From contig CAMYLL010000196.1 in assembly GCA_947259235.1 (NCBI GenBank), positions 1 through 5,714 on the forward strand: a stretch of DNA of 5,714 bases, given 5' to 3'. Position numbers and translations under genes: made by a program. Source of the DNA: an uncultured Pseudodesulfovibrio sp. Its GTDB lineage: Bacteria > Desulfobacterota > Desulfovibrionia > Desulfovibrionales > Desulfovibrionaceae. This document shows, piece after piece, positions 1 through 5,455 of the stretch (position 1 is its first letter; every line of letters begins with the position of its first letter). The notes beneath the pieces were generated by a model. That model saw nothing but the letters and a program-made list of their open reading frames with translations. It searched no databases and had not been told where the DNA came from.

Positions 1-128
1 AGCGCCCTGGCGTCGTAGACCTGGAACTTGGCCACGTCCGCGCCGGCGGCGGCCGCCAGCCGTATCATCTCGGTGGCCAGGGCCATGTCGCCGTTGTGGT
101 TTTGGCCTATTTCGACGATCAATTCCAT
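1..128 (-). CDS. neuB: NeuB-family nonulosonic (sialic/legionaminic/pseudaminic) acid synthase, N-terminal part (partial)
   Basis: Only the first 42 codons are inside the window. They read MELIVEIGQNHNGDMALATE and continue to AAGADVAKFQVYDARA, which is the first strand and helix of the NeuB TIM barrel, with the family hallmarks EIGxNHNG and GADxxKFQ. These enzymes condense phosphoenolpyruvate with a six-carbon N-acyl sugar such as ManNAc to give a nine-carbon nonulosonic acid, in the cytoplasm. The start at 128 overlaps the end of the AsnB-type gene by ten bases in another frame and has GAGGAG eight bases upstream. Whether the product is sialic, legionaminic or pseudaminic acid, and whether the C-terminal antifreeze-like domain follows, cannot be told from this fragment. 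It links the operon to nonulosonic-acid-containing glycans. The family call is strong despite the short length. Confidence 0.85.
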   Translation of the reverse strand, partial: MELIVEIGQNHNGDMALATEMIRLAAAAGADVAKFQVYDARA

Positions 129-1981
129 GTAGAGAACTCCTCAAGCCATAAATTCAGCATGATATAGCAAAAAACGGTATGGCCGTTAAGCCTGGTGGGG
201 CTTGCCAGCATGGCGTCGGCCTCGGCGCGCGCACCGGGGGCGAGCAGTCCGTGCCGGTTCAGGGCCGAACCCGGGGCAAAGGTCGAGTCGAGCAGGTCCC
301 GCCAGTCCCCCTGGAGCCAGGCGTCGATGGGGACGTTGAAGCCGTGCTTGGGGCGCTGGACGACCTCCTCGGGCAGCAGGTCGGCAAAGGCCCGGCGCAG
401 GACCCACTTGAGCGTGTCGTCGCGTACCATCTGGTTCATATGCAACCCCGATGCCAGTTTCTGGACCGCAGGAGCGGCGAAGGGAACCCTCCCCTCTACG
501 GAATGGGCCATGGTCAACCTGTCGGCTTTCCTGAGCATTTCATAGGGAAAATAGAAATCCCGGTCCTGGCGGACAAAGTCCTCGGGCCGCAGGCCGTCGC
601 GCGCCAGGGTGTCAAAAAAGCGCAGGGACGAGAGTGTGCCGTCCATCCGCTCCCGAGAGAAGAGGCGGGCCTTCTCCGCCTCGGAGGCATAATAGTGCCA
701 GGCCCAGGCCCTCAGGGGCGGGGCGAAACCGGCCAGGGTGGCGATGCGCTCACCGAGCGGGATGCCGAAATTCTGGAACGAGACGTCCTGCTCCCCGGGG
801 GCGCGCGGGGCGGCGGCCATGGCCTCTGCCAGGTGGCAATACCAGGAGTAGCCGCCGAAGGCCTCGTCCGCGCCGTCGCCCGTGAGCAGCACCTTGACGC
901 CGCGCTCGCGGGCGGCCTTGGCGACAGCCAGCACGCCCAGGCCGGAGGAGACGCCGAAGGGCTGGTCGGAAAACCGGCAGAAGTCGAGCAGGCTTTCGCG
1001 AAAATCTCCGGCCGTGACCCGGATGGTGGTGTGGTTGGTCCCCAGACGCCTGGCCAGGGCCAGGGCCTGTGCCGACTCGTCGGCGCGGCCGTGGTACGGG
1101 TCCGCCAGGTCCTCGAAACCGATGGTGAAAGTGGCCAGGTCGGGGATGGTCCGGGCGGCCACGGAGCAGATGATGGAGCTGTCCAGCCCGCCGCTGAGGA
1201 AGCTGCCCACCGGCACGTCCGAGAGCAGGCGGGAGCGGATCGCCTCCTCCACCGTGGCGCGCGTCAGGGCCACGGCTTCGTGGTCCGGGAGGTCGCCGAT
1301 GCACAGGTCGGGGCCGAAGGTGTTTTTGATGGTTCTGCGCGTTTCGCCCCGGGCGTCGAAGATGATCATCGATCCGCGCTCCACGGCGCGAACGCCCCGC
1401 AGCGCCGTCTCGGGCTCGGGGATCCACAAAAAGGTAGGAAAGTCCCACAGGGCCTGCATGTTGAGCTCGCGGCCGACCTCGGGATGGCGGACCAGGCTCT
1501 TGATCTCCGAGGCGAAGACCACGCCGCCGCCGGGCAGCGGGGCGTAGTAGAGCGGCTTCTCGCCGGGGATGTCGCGGGCGAGGATCAGCCTGCCTTGTCG
1601 CGCGTCCCACAGGGCGCAGGCGTACATGCCGTCGAGCCGGTCAAAGGCGGCCTCCCCCATCTCGTCGTAGAGATGGCACAGGACCTCGCCGTCGGACCGG
1701 GTGGCAAACCGCACGCCGCGGCCCTCCAGCTCATGGCGCAGAGCGGGCGAGTTGTATATCTCGCCGTTGTACAGGAGCGCCACGTCGCCGGTCCGGTTGT
1801 AGAGCGGCTGGCCCCCGCCGGAGACGTCGTTGATGGAGAGGCGGCGCATGCCCGCGAGATAGTCGCCGTGGCGGTAGACCCCCTGGGAGTCCGGCCCCCG
1901 GTGGACGAGGGCGTCCAGCATCCGTTGCAGGATGCGATCGTCGCCCTGGCGCGCCCCGAACATGCCGCAGATGCCGCACAT
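119..1981 (-). CDS. asnB: Asparagine synthase (glutamine-hydrolysing) family amidotransferase
   Basis: This 620-residue two-domain protein has the usual AsnB length. ATG at 1981 is chosen because it exposes Cys2 (MCGICG), the Ntn nucleophile of class II glutaminases; the same frame is open farther upstream but only inside the preceding gene. Other glutaminase residues are present: RLSI with Arg47, NGEIYN at 72-77 and SDGEV with Asp97. The synthetase domain has the PP-loop SGGLDSS at 263-269, TGDGADEAFGGY at 367-378, a MAHSVEGRVPF motif and a C-terminal RPKHGFNVP. One variation is ARDIPGEKPLYY, where most AsnB proteins have ARDR. Glutamine-derived ammonia would be used to amidate an adenylated carboxylate. 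Housekeeping asparagine synthesis is possible, but paralogues in polysaccharide loci often amidate uronic acids or other sugar acids, and here it lies between a phosphoramidate-type set and a NeuB gene. The family is certain; the acceptor is unknown. Confidence 0.9.
   Translation of the reverse strand: MCGICGMFGARQGDDRILQRMLDALVHRGPDSQGVYRHGDYLAGMRRLSINDVSGGGQPLYNRTGDVALLYNGEIYNSPALRHELEGRGVRFATRSDGEVLCHLYDEMGEAAFDRLDGMYACALWDARQGRLILARDIPGEKPLYYAPLPGGGVVFASEIKSLVRHPEVGRELNMQALWDFPTFLWIPEPETALRGVRAVERGSMIIFDARGETRRTIKNTFGPDLCIGDLPDHEAVALTRATVEEAIRSRLLSDVPVGSFLSGGLDSSIICSVAARTIPDLATFTIGFEDLADPYHGRADESAQALALARRLGTNHTTIRVTAGDFRESLLDFCRFSDQPFGVSSGLGVLAVAKAARERGVKVLLTGDGADEAFGGYSWYCHLAEAMAAAPRAPGEQDVSFQNFGIPLGERIATLAGFAPPLRAWAWHYYASEAEKARLFSRERMDGTLSSLRFFDTLARDGLRPEDFVRQDRDFYFPYEMLRKADRLTMAHSVEGRVPFAAPAVQKLASGLHMNQMVRDDTLKWVLRRAFADLLPEEVVQRPKHGFNVPIDAWLQGDWRDLLDSTFAPGSALNRHGLLAPGARAEADAMLASPTRLNGHTVFCYIMLNLWLEEFSTWN
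137..142 (-). promoter_or_regulatory. Ribosome binding site of the NeuB-family gene
   Basis: GAGGAG on the minus strand, within the last codons of the AsnB-type gene, lies eight bases before the ATG at 128. It supports that start and the ten-base overlap between the two genes. Confidence 0.7.
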
Positions 1982-2754
1982 CAGGTCGCTCCTTCGCCGG
2001 AAAGGGCTGCGATCCAGCCGCAGGCGCGGCGGTTGGCGATGGCCAGGTCTTCGGGGGAGTCCACCTCGCACCAGGGGGCGGAGAAGGGGACGGCGGCCAC
2101 CTGATGCCCCTGGCCGATCATGGCCTGGAGCAAGTCGGTCATGTAGGCGTTCCGGGCCGGTCTGCCCTCGATGGGCGTGGCGTCGTCCAGTCCGCTCAGC
2201 AGCGCCCGCAGGACATCGGCCCCGGCTCCGCAAAAGTGCATCAGGCCGATGTACTGCCCCTGGATTTCGTCGAGGCTGCCGGGCTTCTTGCCTATTTCGG
2301 TCAGGTGTCCGTCTTCGTCCATCTTCAGGGTTTCGGCATCGGCCAGGACATCGTCGAACCGTTCGCTCCAGTAGGCGCGCCAGCCGAGGTCCACGGCCAC
2401 GGAGATATCGTGCGGGCTGCGTTGCATCAGTTCGAGGACGTCGGGCGGATAGATGATGTCGCCGTATGAGACCAGGACGTCATCGGACACGGCCTGCGCG
2501 GCCCGGGCCAGGGTCCAGACCATGTTGCTCGTCCCGTATTCCGGGTTGACCAGGCGGGTGACGCCGCGGATCTCCAGCCGGTGGGCCAGATAGCCGCCCA
2601 CCACGGTGATGTCCGTGACGCCGCACCGGCGCATGACCGCGACCTGGGTGCGCAGCAGGGGCGCGCCGCAGACCTCCACCATGCATTTGGGCTTTGCGTC
2701 GGTATGGGGGCGGAGGCGGGTTCCGCACCCTGCCGCGAGAATGATGGCGTTCAT
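1981..2754 (-). CDS. Nucleotidyltransferase, probable CTP:phosphoglutamine cytidylyltransferase
   Basis: The 257-residue product is a complete Rossmann-type nucleotidyltransferase. The N-terminal signature is AIILAAGCGTRLRP, followed by KPKCMVEV, with the NTP-binding GxGTR loop at 9-13 and Lys23. YGDII at 97-101 holds the metal-binding Asp99, and WCEVDSPEDL at 228-237 is the second acidic motif. GTSNMVWTL at 74-82 resembles the substrate region of LicC-type cytidylyltransferases. It lacks the C-terminal left-handed beta-helix of GlmU or GlgC enzymes. The start is fixed by an ATGA overlap with the amidotransferase and an AAGGAAGG ribosome binding site. The family transfers NMP to a phosphorylated acceptor; Cj1416 of C. 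jejuni makes CDP-L-glutamine from CTP and phosphoglutamine. Gene pairing with the GATase supports that role. A sugar-1-phosphate or phosphocholine substrate is the main alternative, and the CTP preference cannot be proven from sequence alone. Confidence 0.9.
   Translation of the reverse strand: MNAIILAAGCGTRLRPHTDAKPKCMVEVCGAPLLRTQVAVMRRCGVTDITVVGGYLAHRLEIRGVTRLVNPEYGTSNMVWTLARAAQAVSDDVLVSYGDIIYPPDVLELMQRSPHDISVAVDLGWRAYWSERFDDVLADAETLKMDEDGHLTEIGKKPGSLDEIQGQYIGLMHFCGAGADVLRALLSGLDDATPIEGRPARNAYMTDLLQAMIGQGHQVAAVPFSAPWCEVDSPEDLAIANRRACGWIAALSGEGAT
1989..1994 (-). promoter_or_regulatory. Ribosome binding site of the AsnB-type gene
   Basis: AAGGAG on the minus strand lies inside the last codons of the nucleotidyltransferase gene, seven bases before the ATG at 1981. 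The spacing is ideal and the stop and start share one base (TGATG), so the site decides the start and supports coupled translation. Confidence 0.75.
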
Positions 2755-3425
2755 TCGGCCTTCCTTGTCCGGCCAGAGAGGAAGTCGCGGAAAAGCCGGA
2801 TGTCGTTTTCGTCAAAGGGGGCGACGCGTTCCGGGTGCCACATGACCCCCAGGCACAGGCCGTCCCGCGAAAGAAACGCCTCCGCCAATCCGTCTGGCGA
2901 GAGGGCGATGACGTCCAGGCTACGAGGCAGGGCGTCGGCAGCGATGCCGTACTCGTGAAACGAGTTGACCCGGTCGTGGCCGAGCAGGGGCGAGGCGGGG
3001 CGCAGGCCGTGAGAGACAGCCACGTGGCCGGGTACGCGGACCATGCCTCCGCCAAGGACGTGGCAGAGCATCTGCATGCCCCGGCAGACCCCGGCCAGGG
3101 GGAGCTTGCGGTCCCGGGCATATGCGATGAGCCGGTTTTCCAGCGCCTCGCGCTCCGGGGTGGCGTCGTCCGGGTTCAGATGGGCCAGGGAGCCGCCGCC
3201 CGAGAGGACGACGCCCCGGACGTCAAGCCGCGTCAGAAAGGTTTCGACATCTGCCGCGCGGGTGGGGACGGGAACAAGGTCGAACCCGCACGCGTCCATG
3301 AATCCGGCCCACCGGGCGTCGAGGCAGTCCCATGACTCCCCGCGCTCCGGCACGGAATGCACGCGCTGGGTCATGGCGACGAGGGGGCGGCCGTTCCCGG
3401 CGCTGGCGGGCTTGGACGCGGTCAT
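2751..3425 (-). CDS. Class I glutamine amidotransferase / peptidase C26-like, probable gamma-glutamyl-CDP-amidate hydrolase
   Basis: The 224-residue product is a stand-alone class I GATase domain. The oxyanion region reads VVLSGGGSL (72-80), the nucleophile elbow AGVCRGMQ places catalytic Cys114, and MWHPER supplies His197 and Glu199, so the triad is complete. It resembles PuuD/C26 gamma-glutamyl hydrolases more than the GATases that feed ammonia to synthetases. ATG at 3425 has AAGGGG seven bases upstream; a TTG at 3464 is less likely. The stop overlaps the start of the nucleotidyltransferase as ATGA. In C. jejuni the homologue Cj1417 hydrolyses the gamma-glutamyl bond of CDP-glutamine, releasing glutamate and CDP-amidate, and its gene likewise lies directly before the cytidylyltransferase gene Cj1416. 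I infer the same reaction here. An alternative is hydrolysis of another gamma-glutamyl compound. The family is certain; the substrate depends on context. Confidence 0.88.
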   Translation of the reverse strand: MTASKPASAGNGRPLVAMTQRVHSVPERGESWDCLDARWAGFMDACGFDLVPVPTRAADVETFLTRLDVRGVVLSGGGSLAHLNPDDATPEREALENRLIAYARDRKLPLAGVCRGMQMLCHVLGGGMVRVPGHVAVSHGLRPASPLLGHDRVNSFHEYGIAADALPRSLDVIALSPDGLAEAFLSRDGLCLGVMWHPERVAPFDENDIRLFRDFLSGRTRKAE

Positions 3426-3509
3426 GGGGTTGCCCCTTGGGCCGTGCCGGTCGGGATGGCCCAACGGTCGTGGTACCGGGCTGTCCCCTGGGTGTTCGCT
3501 GACGGGTGT
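3426..3509 (-). other. Only intergenic gap of the operon (84 bases)
   Basis: This is the one appreciable non-coding stretch; every other junction overlaps or is under ten bases. It holds an inverted repeat at 3437-3464 and, next to the following gene, the AAGGGG ribosome binding site at 3433-3438. I see no convincing -35/-10 promoter pair and no U-tract terminator. A frame from a TTG at 3464 could extend the next gene by 13 residues into this gap, but the ATG at 3425 has the better ribosome binding site. Confidence 0.6.
3437..3464 (-). repeat. Inverted repeat before the amidotransferase gene
   Basis: A perfect 7-base inverted repeat, TTGGGCC and GGCCCAA, is separated by 14 bases, so the transcript can form a stem-loop. 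Two bases of the downstream arm overlap the AAGGGG ribosome binding site of the following gene. There is no run of T after it on the transcribed strand, so it is not a standard intrinsic terminator. It could modulate translation, stabilise the mRNA or be chance in GC-rich DNA. Confidence 0.4.
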
Positions 3510-4238
3510 CTAGGCATGGTGGCTCCTCATGCTCTTGCAGATGGCCGCATGGCGCAGCAGGGGATGCATGATGTAATAGGTGCGCCCTGTGCCGCCGCCG
3601 GGGGCCTCGGGCCAGTGTCCGGTGCGGCTGTGGTGCGCGAGGGTCTCGCACAGGACCTGGGCCCGGTAGCAGGAGTCCAGGGCGTGGTCCAGCTCCAGCA
3701 GGTCCGTCTGCGGGGTGAACTTCCTGCGCAGGAGCACCGGGCCGGAGTCGATCTGTTCGGTGATGAATAGGGCCGAGGCGCCGCATTCGCCGTCCGCGAG
3801 ATAGCTGTAGTAGTTGGTGGTGCTGCCCTTGTAGTCCGGCAGGTAGCCGCCGTGGACGTGCAGGAACCGCTTGCCGCAGGAGAGGACGGGAGCCCGCAGG
3901 ATGACCCCGCCGAACCCGGAATAGATGAACACCTCGCACGGGCTGGCGGCCAGGGCCTCGATGACGTCCGCGCCGTTGATGTCGCCCGGGGAGAACTCGC
4001 GGTGGGGGACGGCCGCGTCGTCCAGGGACCGGATGGCGCTTTGTCCCAGGTCCACCCTGCCCCAGGGAGCCTGATACGGCTTGGCGGCCTCGCCGCTCAC
4101 CTGGCCGGGGCGGCTGGACGGACTTGTCAGGACCAGGGCTTCGGCCGGGGCGAGCCCGTGGGCCGCGAGCGCCTGGAGGTAGACGCGGGTCCGGGACGTG
4201 TCCGCAAGGACGATGCCTATGTGGTCGAGCCGGGTCAT
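3510..4238 (-). CDS. Formyltransferase-fold protein (methionyl-tRNA formyltransferase N-domain-like)
   Basis: The start is fixed by an ATGA overlap with the upstream gene, with AGGGG eight bases before it. The 242-residue product carries the formyltransferase core: FLHVHGGYLPDYKGSTT at about 125-141, then GASALFITEQIDSGPVLLRRKF at about 153-174. These align with the N-x-H...LLPxxRG and D-G motifs of 10-formyltetrahydrofolate-dependent formyltransferases. The catalytic triad there is Asn, His, Asp. Here the second His (H129) and the Asp (D164) are kept, but the Asn position is His (H127). The C-terminal domain of methionyl-tRNA formyltransferase is absent, so this is not Fmt; the length fits a small-molecule formyltransferase, such as the sugar N-formyltransferases of polysaccharide loci. 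Likely roles are N-formylation of an amino sugar or of an intermediate of this operon. The Asn-to-His change leaves open a different acyl donor or reaction. The fold is confident; the substrate is unknown. Confidence 0.82.
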   Translation of the reverse strand: MTRLDHIGIVLADTSRTRVYLQALAAHGLAPAEALVLTSPSSRPGQVSGEAAKPYQAPWGRVDLGQSAIRSLDDAAVPHREFSPGDINGADVIEALAASPCEVFIYSGFGGVILRAPVLSCGKRFLHVHGGYLPDYKGSTTNYYSYLADGECGASALFITEQIDSGPVLLRRKFTPQTDLLELDHALDSCYRAQVLCETLAHHSRTGHWPEAPGGGTGRTYYIMHPLLRHAAICKSMRSHHA

Positions 4239-4936
4239 AGGCCGAGCCCCTGGCGCTGCATGAGGTCGTTGAAAGCCAGCCGTTCGAGGACAAGGGCTGC
4301 CGCGCACAGTCCGGCGGCGTTCGCCGTCTCCGTCCGCGAGCGGGCCGAGCTGAGCAGGTCGCCCAGCTTGAAGAGGGTGTTCAGGTACTTGTGGTCGACG
4401 GCCTGCCTGCACGCCAGGCCCAGGGCGGCGGCCAGCAGGGCGTAGGGGACCGGATCGGTCAGGGGGTCGCCCGGGCCGCGCTCGCGGTTGTAGTCGGCCC
4501 TGATTTTTTTGGCCACTTCATAGCGGTGGATGAAGAATTCGAGCCACGGCCCGGCCGCGTCGGCGTCGTTGTCGGCGACGGTCAGCAGGGCGTTCAGGCA
4601 GGGCACGGTCTCAATGGATGCCGTGGGACCGGCGGGCAGGGGGCCTGGGGTCTCCGGTCCGGCCGTGAACCGCGCCGCGCGCAGGGCGGCAACCGTGGAG
4701 CGCGGGGTCGGGAACGGGACGGCGGGGGCTTCCAGCGCCTCCAGGGCGGGGGCCATGGCCCGGGCCAGCGGTCCGGGAAGTGCGCCGCCGGAACAGCGCA
4801 GGGAGAGGTCGGCCAGGGCGTCGAGCCGGTCGGCGTCATAGGCGGCAAAGAACGTGTCGCCCTCAAAGGGCGTGTACATGTACGCGTGGGGCCGGGCGAT
4901 CCGGTCCTCGGCGGTATAAGGATAGAGGGAAGGCAC
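4235..4936 (-). CDS. Protein of unknown function in a phosphoramidate-type operon
   Basis: I do not recognise this family. It is about 233 residues, with no signal peptide or clear membrane segment, so probably cytoplasmic. The N-terminus (SLYPYTAEDRIARPHAYMY) is rich in Tyr and His and looks like a conserved core. A Pro/Ala-rich stretch at about residues 55-105 looks like a linker. The C-terminal half (about 108-226) appears helical, with WLEFFIHRYEVAKKIRADYN at 131-150 and HKYLNTLFKLGDLL at 182-195. GTG at 4936 is preferred because it lies four bases after the kinase stop, but no good Shine-Dalgarno is visible. ATG at 4972 would add 12 residues and overlap the kinase gene by 32 bases. The stop overlaps the next start as ATGA. 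The coupled position between a nucleotide kinase and a formyltransferase-fold gene suggests a role in the same pathway, perhaps using or transferring its product; that is a guess from context only. Confidence 0.78.
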   Translation of the reverse strand: MPSLYPYTAEDRIARPHAYMYTPFEGDTFFAAYDADRLDALADLSLRCSGGALPGPLARAMAPALEALEAPAVPFPTPRSTVAALRAARFTAGPETPGPLPAGPTASIETVPCLNALLTVADNDADAAGPWLEFFIHRYEVAKKIRADYNRERGPGDPLTDPVPYALLAAALGLACRQAVDHKYLNTLFKLGDLLSSARSRTETANAAGLCAAALVLERLAFNDLMQRQGLGL

Positions 4937-4940
4937 GCCG

Positions 4941-5444
4941 CTATCCCGCCAGTTCGGCCAGGGCCGGGGCATGGGCCAGCAGCCCGGACACGTCGCCGTC
5001 GTTTGTGATGACCAGGTCCGGCCTGCGCGGCACGGGAAAGGGGAGGCCCACGCCGGGGAAGTCGGCGATCTCGCCGCGCAGGGCCCGGGCGTAGAGCCCC
5101 TTGGGATCGCGGGCCACCAGGGTTTCCATGGGCGTATCGATGAACACCTCGTGATAGTGGCGGATGTTGGCGCGGTTCCAGTCCCGGGAGTCCTCGAAGA
5201 CGGAGAGCACGGCGCAGACCACGTTGATGCCCTGGTCGTGGAGGAAGCGGCTGAGCTGGCAGAGCCTGTCCGCGTTCCTGCGTCTGTCGGCCATGTCGTG
5301 CCCCAGGTCGTTGCCGAAGACCTCGCGCACCGCGTCGCCGTCGAGCAGGGCCACGGTCCTGCCCGCCTGGCGCATGAGGCGGACCACCTCGGCGGCCAGC
5401 GTCGTCTTTCCTGAGCCGGACAAGCCTATAACCCAAATGACCAC
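4941..5444 (-). CDS. APS-kinase (CysC) family kinase, probable cytidine diphosphoramidate kinase
   Basis: This 167-residue protein has the length and full motif set of the adenylyl-sulfate kinase family: P-loop GLSGSGKTT at residues 7-15, LLDGDAVR at 33-40, and RDPKGLY at 112-118. GTG at 5444 is chosen because it puts the P-loop near the N-terminus, as in the family, and follows an AGGAG site. A longer open frame upstream lies inside the preceding gene. The region that in ordinary CysC reads like FTGIDDPYEPP is here FPGVGLPFPVP, so the substrate loop differs. APS kinases phosphorylate the 3'-OH of a nucleotide. In C. jejuni the homologue Cj1415 instead phosphorylates cytidine diphosphoramidate. 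No ATP sulfurylase or other sulfur gene is present, while relatives of all three other phosphoramidate enzymes are, so I infer CDP-amidate kinase. Automated annotation would probably call it cysC. The family is certain; the substrate is likely but unproven. Confidence 0.88.
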   Translation of the reverse strand: MVIWVIGLSGSGKTTLAAEVVRLMRQAGRTVALLDGDAVREVFGNDLGHDMADRRRNADRLCQLSRFLHDQGINVVCAVLSVFEDSRDWNRANIRHYHEVFIDTPMETLVARDPKGLYARALRGEIADFPGVGLPFPVPRRPDLVITNDGDVSGLLAHAPALAELAG

Positions 5445-5449
5445 GGCAA

Positions 5450-5455
5450 CTCCTA
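5450..5455 (-). promoter_or_regulatory. Ribosome binding site overlapping the upstream stop codon
   Basis: Read on the minus strand, TAGGAG contains the TAG stop of the PEP-synthase-like gene and an AGGAG Shine-Dalgarno core. The core lies five bases before the GTG at 5444. This decides the GTG start of the kinase gene and implies that a ribosome terminating on the upstream gene re-initiates here. Confidence 0.75.

Noticed and set aside
179..2104. A long open frame (641 codons) on the plus strand.
   Set aside because: It lies antisense to the AsnB-type gene, is rich in Gly, Ala, Val and Arg without family motifs, and arises from high third-position GC in the real gene, whose motifs are complete.
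3437..3464. The inverted repeat as an intrinsic terminator.
   Set aside because: The stem is only 7 base pairs with a 14-base loop and no following U-tract, and the downstream gene belongs to the same proposed pathway.
3223..4293. A 356-codon minus-strand open frame spanning the formyltransferase and amidotransferase genes.
   Set aside because: Its product is Arg/Pro/His-rich low-complexity sequence, a typical frame-shifted shadow in GC-rich DNA; the two genes it covers have clear motifs in other frames.
4594..5436. A 280-codon minus-strand open frame across the kinase and unknown-protein genes.
   Set aside because: Arg/Pro/Gly-rich shadow with no motifs; it conflicts with the P-loop kinase frame.
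4941..5444. Sulfate assimilation (PAPS synthesis) as the role of the CysC-like gene.
   Set aside because: No ATP sulfurylase, PAPS reductase or sulfotransferase is in the window and the neighbours match phosphoramidate activation; it remains an alternative until substrate tests.
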